Assembly: GCA_016291725.1 (NCBI GenBank)
Contig: JAEEYJ010000023.1
Location: forward strand, 1-16,036
DNA length: 16,036 nucleotides
Direction: 5' to 3'
Source of the DNA: Solobacterium sp.
Lineage (GTDB): Bacteria; Bacillota_I; Bacilli_A; Erysipelotrichales; Erysipelotrichaceae
A program made the position numbers and the translations under genes. Under the pieces are notes generated by a model. It was given only the letters and a program-made list of their open reading frames with translations. It searched no databases and was not told the DNA's origin. Positions 7,377-14,411 of this stretch are shown here, piece by piece. The stretch's first letter is position 1. Every line of letters starts with the position of its first letter.

Positions 7377-8052
7377 AATCTGTACGGCGCTGGCCTTCTT
7401 CCTGCTGGTATGGGGGATCCTGCTCACCACAATCGATGTCTGCTGCTTCAACAAGGATTTCTACCGCCGGGAACTGGAGAAGAACAATACTGTAGAAGCG
7501 ACCGGCATGGAAAGTGAAGACGTCATAGATTCCATGGTGGTTCTGCTGGATTATCTGCGCTATGACCGCGATGATATCGTCATCGTCAGAAAGGTGCACG
7601 GTACCGAACGGGAAGTCTTCAACGAACGGGAAACGCTCCATATGGTCGATGTCCGTGATCTCTACCGGAACGCCCTCACCGTACGCAGTATCTTCCTGAT
7701 ACTGGCAGCTGTGCTGCTGATACCGGTGTTCCGGCTGCCGAGCGACGAAAGAGCAGGACAGCTGAAGAGAGGCCTGATCAATGGTTCATTGTTCGTATTG
7801 GGCTTTACTGCGTTCATCGGGATCTGGGCTGCTGTAGACTTCAACCATTTCTGGACCAGTTTTCATCTGCTGTTCTTCGACAATGACCTCTGGCTGCTGG
7901 ATCCCCGCACATCCATCATGATCAATATGCTGCCGGGAAACCTGTTCTTTGATCTGGTGGCCGGCATCATCATCCGCTTCCTCATCTGCATGATCGTGCT
8001 GTATGCTGGTGTATGCTTCCTGGTACCGCGTCTCTGGAGCTCCCGCGCATGA
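7360..8052 (+). CDS. DUF1461 (TIGR01906-type) integral membrane protein
   Basis: The 230-aa protein has four predicted membrane helices, at about 7-27, 106-124, 138-159 and 195-222. The large loop after helix 1 carries FNERETLHMVDVRDL (87-101). The loop before helix 4 carries FHLLFF...WLLDP...MLPGNLFFD, which I recognise as the conserved pattern of DUF1461. Function of the family is unknown to me. In Gram-positive genomes it often lies among housekeeping genes. Its start lies inside rdgB (17-base overlap), with GGAG (7346-7349) as a rather distant ribosome binding site. It ends in an ATGA overlap with trmL, so expression is probably coupled on both sides. Confidence 0.85.
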   Translation: MKKTAEICTALAFFLLVWGILLTTIDVCCFNKDFYRRELEKNNTVEATGMESEDVIDSMVVLLDYLRYDRDDIVIVRKVHGTEREVFNERETLHMVDVRDLYRNALTVRSIFLILAAVLLIPVFRLPSDERAGQLKRGLINGSLFVLGFTAFIGIWAAVDFNHFWTSFHLLFFDNDLWLLDPRTSIMINMLPGNLFFDLVAGIIIRFLICMIVLYAGVCFLVPRLWSSRA

Positions 8053-8558
8053 TCCACATCGTTCTCTATGAACCGGAGATTCCCCAGAATACCGGCAACA
8101 TCATGCGTACTTGCGCTGCATTCGGCATGCACCTGCATCTGATTGAGCCATTGGGCTTCTACATGGATGAAAAGCACCTGCGCAGGGCAGGAATGGACTA
8201 CCGTGACCGGACGCAGTGGACGGTACACCGCAGCTGGCAGGCTTTCCTGGACCGTGCAGAAGGGGAACTGTATTTCGTAACCCGCTATGGAGAGCGGACA
8301 CCGGACAGCTTTGACTTTGCAGATTCCGGAAGGGATATCTATCTCATATTCGGCAGGGAGAGCACGGGAATACCCAAAGAGATCCTCGCTGCGCATTATG
8401 AAGCCTGCATGCGCATACCGATGCTGCCGGATACACGCAGCCTCAATCTGTCCAACTGTGTAGCCCTGGTTTCCTATGAAGTCCTGCGCCAGCAGGGATA
8501 TCCCGGGCTGTCCCGTTCGGAAGTGCTGAAGGGGAAAGACTATTTGTTCAGGAATTGA
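8049..8558 (+). CDS. trmL: tRNA (cytidine/uridine-34-2'-O)-methyltransferase, SPOUT family
   Basis: The 169-aa protein begins MIHIVLYEPEIPQNTGNIMR, the classic N-terminus of TrmL (also called YibK or CspR). The SAM-binding knot is visible as FGRESTGIP (101-109) and MRIPMLPDTRSLNLSNCVAL (121-140). TrmL methylates the 2'-OH of the wobble base (34) in two tRNA-Leu species. I chose ATG 8049, not an upstream in-frame codon, because homology begins there, GGAG (8036-8039) precedes it, and it overlaps the stop of the DUF1461 gene as ATGA. Its own stop TGA is part of an extended -10 element that appears to drive the next genes. Confidence 0.95.
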   Translation: MIHIVLYEPEIPQNTGNIMRTCAAFGMHLHLIEPLGFYMDEKHLRRAGMDYRDRTQWTVHRSWQAFLDRAEGELYFVTRYGERTPDSFDFADSGRDIYLIFGRESTGIPKEILAAHYEACMRIPMLPDTRSLNLSNCVALVSYEVLRQQGYPGLSRSEVLKGKDYLFRN

Positions 8559-8564
8559 TATAAT
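8556..8564 (+). promoter_or_regulatory. Extended -10 promoter at the start of the 62-aa gene
   Basis: TGATATAAT is a perfect TGn-extended -10. The TGA is also the trmL stop codon. No -35 hexamer lies at the right distance. The standard start point, seven bases after the -10, would be A8571, the first base of the next ATG, predicting a leaderless message. It could supply the 62-aa/ComK-like/Spx-like block independently of rdgB-trmL. Confidence 0.55.
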
Positions 8565-8570
8565 AAACCT

Positions 8571-8759
8571 ATGATTGAATCCATCAGCGACTTTCTGTCC
8601 ATAGCTGTAACAGGCGTGCTCTGTCTGCTCGGCATCTACTATCTGTACATCGCCATTGCCCAGCATCGTTTTCATGTACTGCAGCGCATGGAAGAAAGCT
8701 ATTACCGTTTCTATGATGAAAGCGACGAAGAGGATCAGGACAACGAGGTTCTGCAATGA
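8571..8759 (+). CDS. Small single-pass membrane protein with acidic tail, unknown function
   Basis: I do not recognise this 62-aa protein. It has one clear membrane helix at about residues 9-30 (LSIAVTGVLCLLGIYYLYIA), then a short basic/aromatic stretch (QHRFHVLQRMEESYYRFYDE), and a very acidic end (DESDEEDQDNE). No Shine-Dalgarno sequence precedes the ATG. The start must be near here because the helix begins at residue 9. The preceding bases are instead a perfect extended -10, suggesting leaderless translation. Its stop overlaps the start of the ComK-family gene (ATGA, with GAGG at 8745-8748), so the two are probably made together. A role in signalling to or holding its ComK-like partner is possible but is only a guess. 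Confidence 0.72.
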   Translation: MIESISDFLSIAVTGVLCLLGIYYLYIAIAQHRFHVLQRMEESYYRFYDESDEEDQDNEVLQ

Positions 8760-9229
8760 AAAACCGGCTGACTCTGAAATCCGTGCGTTTTGACCGTGAA
8801 AGACAGATGACCGTCTGTCTTTTCGAAAGGAAAGAAGTATACTGCCGCATTGCACCTGTACAGCTTATCGATCGCTGGTGCCGTATGTTCGGATCTACTG
8901 CAGAAGGCAGACAGGATGCGTTCCGTACATTGACCGGCGCTGTGCAGAAACCGGCAATCCTGATCAGTGACTACGGACCGCTGCTGATGCCGACCGCGGG
9001 CGCGAACGCAGAGGACTGCGTATGGATCAACCATGATCTGTACCTTGACTGCCGGAGCCGGAACGGAAAGACGGAGATCCGGTTCACGGACGGAGACGTA
9101 CTGTATGCAGACGTGGATCCCCGTGTCATCCGTTCCCAGGACGCACGGTGCCGTGAATTCCGCCGCAGAATCCGGGAAGCCATGGATGACCCGGATGTCT
9201 TCCGTACAGAGGAGGATCACGCTGTATGA
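8756..9229 (+). CDS. comK: ComK-family competence regulator
   Basis: The 157-aa protein aligns by eye with Bacillus ComK, the transcription activator of DNA-uptake genes. Residues 34-52 (PVQLIDRWCRMFGSTAEGR) match the ComK stretch PLQIVDRSCRFFGSSYAGR nearly position by position. KPAILIS (65-71), a LMPT motif in place of FPT (77-80), CVWINHDLYL (88-97), TEIRFTDGD (106-114) and FRRRIREAM (135-143) also follow ComK order. ComK binds paired A/T boxes in DNA. Bacillus ComK is about 190 aa; this one lacks the C-terminal tail that holds the MecA-recognition motif (FMLYP), ending in an acidic DDPDVFRTEED. It overlaps both the 62-aa membrane protein gene and the Spx-like gene by ATGA. Family membership is convincing. 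Its role as competence regulator here is inferred, because no com machinery is in the window. Confidence 0.82.
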   Translation: MKNRLTLKSVRFDRERQMTVCLFERKEVYCRIAPVQLIDRWCRMFGSTAEGRQDAFRTLTGAVQKPAILISDYGPLLMPTAGANAEDCVWINHDLYLDCRSRNGKTEIRFTDGDVLYADVDPRVIRSQDARCREFRRRIREAMDDPDVFRTEEDHAV

Positions 9230-9564
9230 TGCTGCTGTATACCGTACCCGGCTGTCCTGCCGTACGCAGAGTAAAGCAGTACCTGAAGGAACACGAAGTA
9301 TCTTTTGAAGAGAAGAATCTATACTGTGTGCTGCTGAACCGGGAAGAAACACTGAAAATGATCGCGAGCTTCCCACAGAAGCTGCCTGCAGAGCAGGCTG
9401 CAGACTACTACGCTGCGAATCCGTCCGCACTGCCGAAGCCGATCATGGTATGCGATGACCAGGAGCTTATCCGTCATCTGGAAGAGCTGAGCGCACGGCA
9501 CTGCAACGCAGACTGTACAAAGTGGCAGATCTGCGGACAAATACGCAAAGGAGGCAGCGCATGA
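9226..9564 (+). CDS. Spx/ArsC-like thioredoxin-fold protein, atypical
   Basis: This 112-aa protein begins LLYTVPGCPAVRRVKQYLKE, matching the first strand, active-site loop and helix of the ArsC/Spx family. A distal NPSALPKPIMVCDDQELI (65-82) matches the family's KP-LLRRPI-V block, with the cis-proline at 72. The active site keeps only the first Cys (C10, CPAV), so the CxxC redox switch of Spx is absent. The C-terminal end adds Cys 93, 97 and 103, which might bind metal. ATG 9226 overlaps the ComK stop (ATGA) and has AGAGGAGG (9208-9215) ten bases upstream. Its stop overlaps the mnmA start. Spx binds RNA polymerase and influences ComK turnover in Bacillus; arsenate reductases reduce arsenate. 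With one Cys and an unusual tail I assign neither role. Confidence 0.7.
   Translation: MMLLYTVPGCPAVRRVKQYLKEHEVSFEEKNLYCVLLNREETLKMIASFPQKLPAEQAADYYAANPSALPKPIMVCDDQELIRHLEELSARHCNADCTKWQICGQIRKGGSA
9547..9554 (+). promoter_or_regulatory. Strong ribosome binding site of mnmA
   Basis: AAAGGAGG, six bases before ATG 9561, decides the mnmA start and rules out the 13-codon upstream extension in frame. Confidence 0.9.
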
Positions 9565-10694
9565 AGAAGATCCTGCTGGGCCTGTCCGGAGGCGTGGACA
9601 GCGCTGTTGCAGCCTGGATACTCAAAGAACAGGGATATGATGTCACCTGTGCTTTCATGCGCAACTGGGACTCAGCGGCCAACGATGACATATTGGGCAA
9701 CCCGACGCTGGATGAGGAAATCTGTACGCAGGAACAGGACTACAATGACGCAAAGGCTGTCTGTGAAATCCTGGATCTTCCGCTGCTGCGGGCAGACTTT
9801 ATAGAAGAATACTGGCAGGATGTCTTCATGACGTTCCTGCAGGAATACCGCAGGGGAAGAACACCCAATCCGGACATTCTCTGCAATAAATACATCAAGT
9901 TCTCCCGTTTCATCGAATTCGGCAGAGCGCAGGGCTTTGACCTTTTCGCAACCGGCCATTACGCAGCGAACGCTGTCTATCAGGGGAACCCGGTCATTGC
10001 CCGTCCGAAGGACACGCAGAAGGACCAGACCTACTTCCTTGCCCAGATTGACCGGAATATCATCGGAAACGTGGTTTTCCCGCTCGGCAGCCTGGACAAG
10101 ACAGAGGTAAGAAGGATCGCGGAGCAGCTGGGTCTCGGTGTCGCGCGCAAAAAGGATTCTACAGGCATCTGCTTTATCGGTGAACGGGATTTCCGTGCCT
10201 TCCTCAGCAACTATCTGCCTATGAAGCCCGGCAGGATCATCAATATTCCTGACAGGCGCATTGTCGGAGAGCACAAAGGTGTCCTGTACTACACGATCGG
10301 TCAGCGGAAAGGGCTCGATATCGGCGGTACCGGTCCGTACTATGTCATCGGCAAGGATGTGGAGCGCAATGAGCTCTACGTTACAGATGAAGCACATACG
10401 GAATGGCTGTACTCCGATGCCTGTGATCTGATTGATATGAATCTGCACACAGATCTTCCTGACCGTATTGAATGCACTGCCAAGTTCCGCTACCGCCAGA
10501 AGGACCAGCAGGCAGTGCTGGTGCGCGATGACCGGGGATACCATGCACTGTATCCGCAGGGTGTCAGAAGCGTTACACCGGGCCAGGAAGCGGTGTTCTG
10601 GCTGGGGGATATTCTGCTTGGAGGCGGGGTCATCGACCGCATCTACCGCAATGGTACGGACCTGGAAGAGGCAATCAAGAAACAAAGACCATGA
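9561..10694 (+). CDS. mnmA: tRNA-specific 2-thiouridylase MnmA
   Basis: The 377-aa enzyme makes the s2U at wobble position 34 of tRNA-Lys, -Glu and -Gln, using ATP and a persulfide relay from a cysteine desulfurase. Motifs: the PP-loop SGGVDS (9-14), TPNPDILCN with catalytic C108, ATGHYA (130-135), and GICFIGERDF with the second catalytic Cys, C204. The C-terminal barrel includes YYTIGQRKGL and RYRQ. All catalytic residues are present and length is normal. The start at ATG 9561 is set by AAAGGAGG and by homology. It overlaps the Spx-like gene upstream and recD2 downstream by ATGA. The nearby tRNA-Gln(CUG) has C34 and would not be a substrate. Confidence 0.97.
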   Translation: MKKILLGLSGGVDSAVAAWILKEQGYDVTCAFMRNWDSAANDDILGNPTLDEEICTQEQDYNDAKAVCEILDLPLLRADFIEEYWQDVFMTFLQEYRRGRTPNPDILCNKYIKFSRFIEFGRAQGFDLFATGHYAANAVYQGNPVIARPKDTQKDQTYFLAQIDRNIIGNVVFPLGSLDKTEVRRIAEQLGLGVARKKDSTGICFIGERDFRAFLSNYLPMKPGRIINIPDRRIVGEHKGVLYYTIGQRKGLDIGGTGPYYVIGKDVERNELYVTDEAHTEWLYSDACDLIDMNLHTDLPDRIECTAKFRYRQKDQQAVLVRDDRGYHALYPQGVRSVTPGQEAVFWLGDILLGGGVIDRIYRNGTDLEEAIKKQRP

Positions 10695-12865
10695 ATGAAG
10701 AAACAGTAAAACTGACCGGACAGGCTGTTCACATCGTCTACCGGAATGAAGAAACCGGCTACAGTGTGATCCGTTTCCGCCGAAATGACGAATCGGAAAG
10801 GATCCTCACCGTAACCGGTTATTTTCCCGTGATCGAAAAGCATACGATGTATGAAATCACCGGTGAATATGTGGAGCATCCCTCCTACGGCCTGCAGTTC
10901 AATGCCCAGTCTCTGCGTACGGTCCTTCCTGCGGAATCCGAAGCTGTGATACGCTATCTCTCCGGACCATCCTTCCCCGGAATCGGCAGGAAGACGGCGG
11001 CCAGAATCGTTCAAGTGCTCGGAGAGAACTGCCTTGATCTCATCCGGGACAACCCGGAGGTACTGCTGGAGGTACCGCTCTCCCGGGAGAAGACCCTGAT
11101 GATTCATGAGCAGATTTCCCAGGAAGACAACGGCATGCAGGAATTGATCGGTCTGCTGAATGTTGCCGGAATCGGACAGAGAAACCTGATCCGTCTGAAC
11201 CGCACTTATGGTAAAGAGGCATTGAAGAAACTGAAGGAGAATCCGTACCGCGTCATTGAAGAATGTGATGGCTTCGGTTTCCAGACCGCCGACAGGATCG
11301 CCAGGCATCTCGGAGTATCCGAGGAGGATGAAAGGCGTCTGTACGCGTTGCTGGTATCCCTGGCCATGGACCTCTGCATGCAGAGCGGAGATTCCTACAT
11401 ACTGTACGATGAACTGTACAGTGTGTTCACTGCTAAGGCACCGGACTGCAGCTACGACTACAGCACACTGTTTGAAACCGCACTGCGCAGCCGCAGCCTG
11501 GTGATGGAGGAGGACCGTGTCTATCCTGTGAGCCAGTATGATGCGGAAGCGGGGATTGCCGGATTCCTGCAGCTCTTTCCGTTCCGGATCAGCGATCCGG
11601 TGGATGAAGCAGAGCTGGATCGTTCACTGGAACAGCTTGAACAGTCCGCCGGCATTGATTATGACGACGACCAGAAGAAGGCGATCCATACTGTATTCAG
11701 CAGTCCGTTCTCGATCATTACCGGTGGGCCCGGCACAGGAAAGACAACGGTCGTACGTGCATTGACTTCGATGTACCGGAAACTGTATCCCGGTGCTGAA
11801 GTCATCTGCACCGCTCCGACCGGCAGGGCAGCCAAGCGTCTGTCGGAGCTGACGGACCAGGCAGCGATGACCATCCATTCCTTGCTGAAGTGGGATCTGG
11901 AATCCAATACCTTCGGCAAGAACAGTGATGACCCTGTTTATGCCGACCTGCTCATCGTTGATGAGTTTTCCATGGTGGATGCCTGGCTGTTCTCTCATCT
12001 GCTGGATGCCTGCCGCAATGTCAGCCGCATCTGCATCATCGGTGACGAAGACCAGCTTCCGTCGGTATCTCCCGGCTGTGTACTGCGGGATCTGATCGCT
12101 TCAGAGTCTTTTCCCTTGATCCGGCTGCGGCATATCTACCGCCAGAAGCAGGAATCCGAAGTCATTTCACTTGCCCATGAAATCAGTGAAGGCACTGTAG
12201 ATCTGGATGCCTACCGCCGGGATGTACGCTTCTTTGCCTGTCCTCCGGAAGACATCCGCCGGCATGTCGTATCCATTGTCAGCGATGCGCTGAACAAAGG
12301 ATACGAGATGAATGAAATCCAGGTTCTTTCACCGATGTACCGCGGTTCTGCCGGTATTGATATCCTGAACCGGACGCTTCAGGAAGTATTCAATCCGGCT
12401 GATCCTGACAGACGCGAATACAGAGCCGGAGAACGTATCTTCCGGGAAGGGGATAAAATCCTGCAGCTGAAAAACCAGCCGGATGATGATGTATACAACG
12501 GTGATATCGGCTTCCTGGAAGAAATCGAGACAGCAGATGAAAACGAAAACGGCAATCTTACGCTGTATGTGAATTTCGATGGAATCATAGCAGCCTACAG
12601 CGGGGAGAATATCCGCAACATTACCCATGCCTACTGCATTTCCGTGCATAAATCCCAGGGCAGCGAATATCCGATCGTTGTTCTGCCGCTGGCCGTGCAG
12701 CACACGATCATGCTGCAGAAGAAACTGATCTATACCGCGGTGACCAGAGCACGGCGCTCGCTTGTCCTGCTCGGCAGCCGCAGAGCATTCGAAGAAGGCA
12801 TCAGCCGGGAAGACCGGCATGTACGCAGAACAACGCTTTCCCAGCGTATGAAGGAGTATCAATGA
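10691..12865 (+). CDS. recD2: RecD2-type 5'-3' DNA helicase (SF1B)
   Basis: The 724-aa protein matches RecD2 helicases, which act without RecBC and are involved in DNA repair and replication-fork maintenance in Gram-positives. The N-terminal part has helix-hairpin-helix-like stretches (FPGIGRKTAARI about 96-107, VAGIGQRNLI, and GFGFQTADRIARHLG). Motor motifs follow: Walker A GGPGTGKTT (345-353), TAPTGRAAKRL, Walker B LIVDEFSMVD with D424-E425, GDEDQLPSVSPG, and C-terminal CISVHKSQGSEYP and YTAVTRARRSLVL. The ATG overlaps the mnmA stop (ATGA). Its ribosome binding site is weak, so translation may depend on coupling. The 3' end overlaps a small membrane protein gene, and sbcD/sbcC follow. Confidence 0.96.
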   Translation: MNEETVKLTGQAVHIVYRNEETGYSVIRFRRNDESERILTVTGYFPVIEKHTMYEITGEYVEHPSYGLQFNAQSLRTVLPAESEAVIRYLSGPSFPGIGRKTAARIVQVLGENCLDLIRDNPEVLLEVPLSREKTLMIHEQISQEDNGMQELIGLLNVAGIGQRNLIRLNRTYGKEALKKLKENPYRVIEECDGFGFQTADRIARHLGVSEEDERRLYALLVSLAMDLCMQSGDSYILYDELYSVFTAKAPDCSYDYSTLFETALRSRSLVMEEDRVYPVSQYDAEAGIAGFLQLFPFRISDPVDEAELDRSLEQLEQSAGIDYDDDQKKAIHTVFSSPFSIITGGPGTGKTTVVRALTSMYRKLYPGAEVICTAPTGRAAKRLSELTDQAAMTIHSLLKWDLESNTFGKNSDDPVYADLLIVDEFSMVDAWLFSHLLDACRNVSRICIIGDEDQLPSVSPGCVLRDLIASESFPLIRLRHIYRQKQESEVISLAHEISEGTVDLDAYRRDVRFFACPPEDIRRHVVSIVSDALNKGYEMNEIQVLSPMYRGSAGIDILNRTLQEVFNPADPDRREYRAGERIFREGDKILQLKNQPDDDVYNGDIGFLEEIETADENENGNLTLYVNFDGIIAAYSGENIRNITHAYCISVHKSQGSEYPIVVLPLAVQHTIMLQKKLIYTAVTRARRSLVLLGSRRAFEEGISREDRHVRRTTLSQRMKEYQ

Positions 12866-13179
12866 CCGGTTTTATCCTGAATTCTGTATTCGCTCTGATC
12901 TGCTTTATGTTTTCAGCACGCCATTTCCTGCACAGAGGCATGCCTCTGAACAACAGTGTCCTGGGTATGCCGCCGGAAACTGTCAGAAAAATGGATCTTG
13001 CGCCGTACTACCGGCAGACAGGCTTCGTATTTCTGATGCTGGGCATCATGAATATGCTGTATGCCTTCAGCAATCTCCTGTCGCTTGACTGGCTGTTCTA
13101 TGCCGGCTGTGCATTCGCTGTAATGACAGGCATCTACGCGATTGCCTCATCCGCCAGGATGGAAAGGAGCAGAAAGTGA
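12862..13179 (+). CDS. Small three-helix membrane protein, unknown function
   Basis: I do not recognise this 105-aa protein. It has three hydrophobic segments, at about 3-19, 53-73 and 76-97, a polar loop with RHFLHRGMPLNNSVLGMPPE between helices 1 and 2, and a basic end (SSARMERSRK). There is no signal-cleavage motif. It is a real gene: AAGGAG (12851-12856) lies five bases before the ATG, the start overlaps the recD2 stop (ATGA), and the stop overlaps the sbcD GTG start (GTGA). A membrane protein wedged between two DNA-repair genes is unusual, but its link to repair is unknown; it may only share the transcript. Confidence 0.78.
   Translation: MTGFILNSVFALICFMFSARHFLHRGMPLNNSVLGMPPETVRKMDLAPYYRQTGFVFLMLGIMNMLYAFSNLLSLDWLFYAGCAFAVMTGIYAIASSARMERSRK
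13163..13169 (+). promoter_or_regulatory. Ribosome binding site deciding the sbcD GTG start
   Basis: AAAGGAG, six bases before GTG 13176, supports this non-ATG start. The encoded MKLYHTADLHLG is the exact N-terminus expected for SbcD. Confidence 0.85.
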
Positions 13180-14411
13180 AACTGTACCACACAGCCGACC
13201 TTCATCTCGGCAAGTCCGTTTACGGTCTATCCATGATCGACGACCAGAATCACTGGATTCAGCAGTTCCTCAGCATCTGCCGGGAAGAGAGGCCGGATGC
13301 GGTACTGATTGCCGGAGATGTCTACGACAGAGCGTCTCCCGGGCAGGAAGCGGTGGAACTGCTGGATCTTCTTCTCAGTTCCCTGTCGGAGGAAGGCATT
13401 CCTGTTTTCATGATTGCCGGCAACCATGACAGTGGAAGAAAGCTTTCCTTTGCCAGCAGTCTGCTCGCAAAGGAACAGGTGCATATCACCGGTACCGTGC
13501 AGAGAGAACTGATGCATACCGTGCTGGAGGATCCGGACGGATACGGTCCTGTGGCAGTCTGGATGATACCCTATACCTTCCCGGAACAGATTTCCCGGAT
13601 CCTGGAGGAAGAGGTCCGGACCTACGAGGAAGCCTTCCGTAAGCTGCTTGCTGTACAGCAGATCGATCCTGCCGTGCGCAATATCGCCCTGGTCCATCAG
13701 AATATCACACAGAACGGGATTGAGGCAGAGAGGGGCGGTTCCGAGACATCCGTCGGCGGCATCGGACAGATTGACTTCAGTGTTTTCAACGCGTTTGACT
13801 ACACTGCTCTCGGCCATATTCATTCTGCCTATCCGGTCGGCAGAGAAACGGTCCGCTATGCCGGGACTCCGCTGTGCTATCACTTCGAAGAAACACGGCA
13901 GAAAGCAAAAGGCTTCACTGAAGTCATACTGAAGGAGAAGGGTACCGGTCCGGTGATCATCAACCGTTCCATAGAGCCATTGCACCGGATGCACTATCTT
14001 CCGTATTCCTTCGAACAGGTTCTGCAGGAACTGGAGAACGATGCCGATACAGCCGGATACTACGGCATTGTGCTGAACGACAGGCGTATCACGCCTGAAA
14101 TACGCAGCCATCTGTCAGATCTGATTGTCCTGAAGGGCGGACGTCTGCTGGAACTGACCTCATCCTACCGGGATGAATACAGCGCAGCAGATCCATCTTC
14201 GCCGGGAACGGTCCAGTCACGCCCTGTAGAAGATCTCTTTACCCAGCTGTATACCGATATTAACGGCGGTGTATCTCCGGAAGATGACCTGCAGGATGTG
14301 ATAAACTATGCCGGCGAACTGGTGCGGAGCCGGGACGCGCACGAAAAAATCGATCCGAAGGATATTGACCGGATCCTGGCTTTCGCTGCCGGGAAGGGAG
14401 AAAGACAATGA
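13176..14411 (+). CDS. sbcD: SbcD (Mre11-family) nuclease subunit
   Basis: The 411-aa protein is the Mn-dependent nuclease subunit of SbcCD, which opens hairpins and trims DNA ends in recombination and replication. The phosphoesterase motifs are complete: DLH (D8, H10), GDVYD (47-51), GNHD (82-85), a conserved VHQN stretch, and GHIH with H214 and H216. Length fits the family. Translation starts at GTG 13176, overlapping the stop of the three-helix membrane protein gene. The next gene, sbcC, starts in an ATGA overlap, as expected for a 1:1 complex. Confidence 0.96.
   Translation: MKLYHTADLHLGKSVYGLSMIDDQNHWIQQFLSICREERPDAVLIAGDVYDRASPGQEAVELLDLLLSSLSEEGIPVFMIAGNHDSGRKLSFASSLLAKEQVHITGTVQRELMHTVLEDPDGYGPVAVWMIPYTFPEQISRILEEEVRTYEEAFRKLLAVQQIDPAVRNIALVHQNITQNGIEAERGGSETSVGGIGQIDFSVFNAFDYTALGHIHSAYPVGRETVRYAGTPLCYHFEETRQKAKGFTEVILKEKGTGPVIINRSIEPLHRMHYLPYSFEQVLQELENDADTAGYYGIVLNDRRITPEIRSHLSDLIVLKGGRLLELTSSYRDEYSAADPSSPGTVQSRPVEDLFTQLYTDINGGVSPEDDLQDVINYAGELVRSRDAHEKIDPKDIDRILAFAAGKGERQ

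Noticed and set aside
8013..8048. Upstream in-frame start for trmL
   Set aside because: It lies deep in the preceding gene and adds residues absent from the family. ATG 8049 has the ATGA overlap and starts exactly at the homologous MIHIVLYEPE.
8544..8549. TTGTTC as the -35 box for the TATAAT at 8559
   Set aside because: The spacer would be only nine bases, far too short; the -10 must act as an extended -10 if it acts at all.
9522..9560. Upstream in-frame start for mnmA
   Set aside because: The perfect AAAGGAGG and the family N-terminus both point to ATG 9561.
9672..10685. 337-codon minus-strand frame opposite mnmA
   Set aside because: MnmA has all catalytic motifs on the plus strand; the opposite frame is a codon-bias by-product.
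13227..14111. 294-codon minus-strand frame opposite sbcD
   Set aside because: SbcD motifs are complete on the plus strand; the reverse frame has no support.
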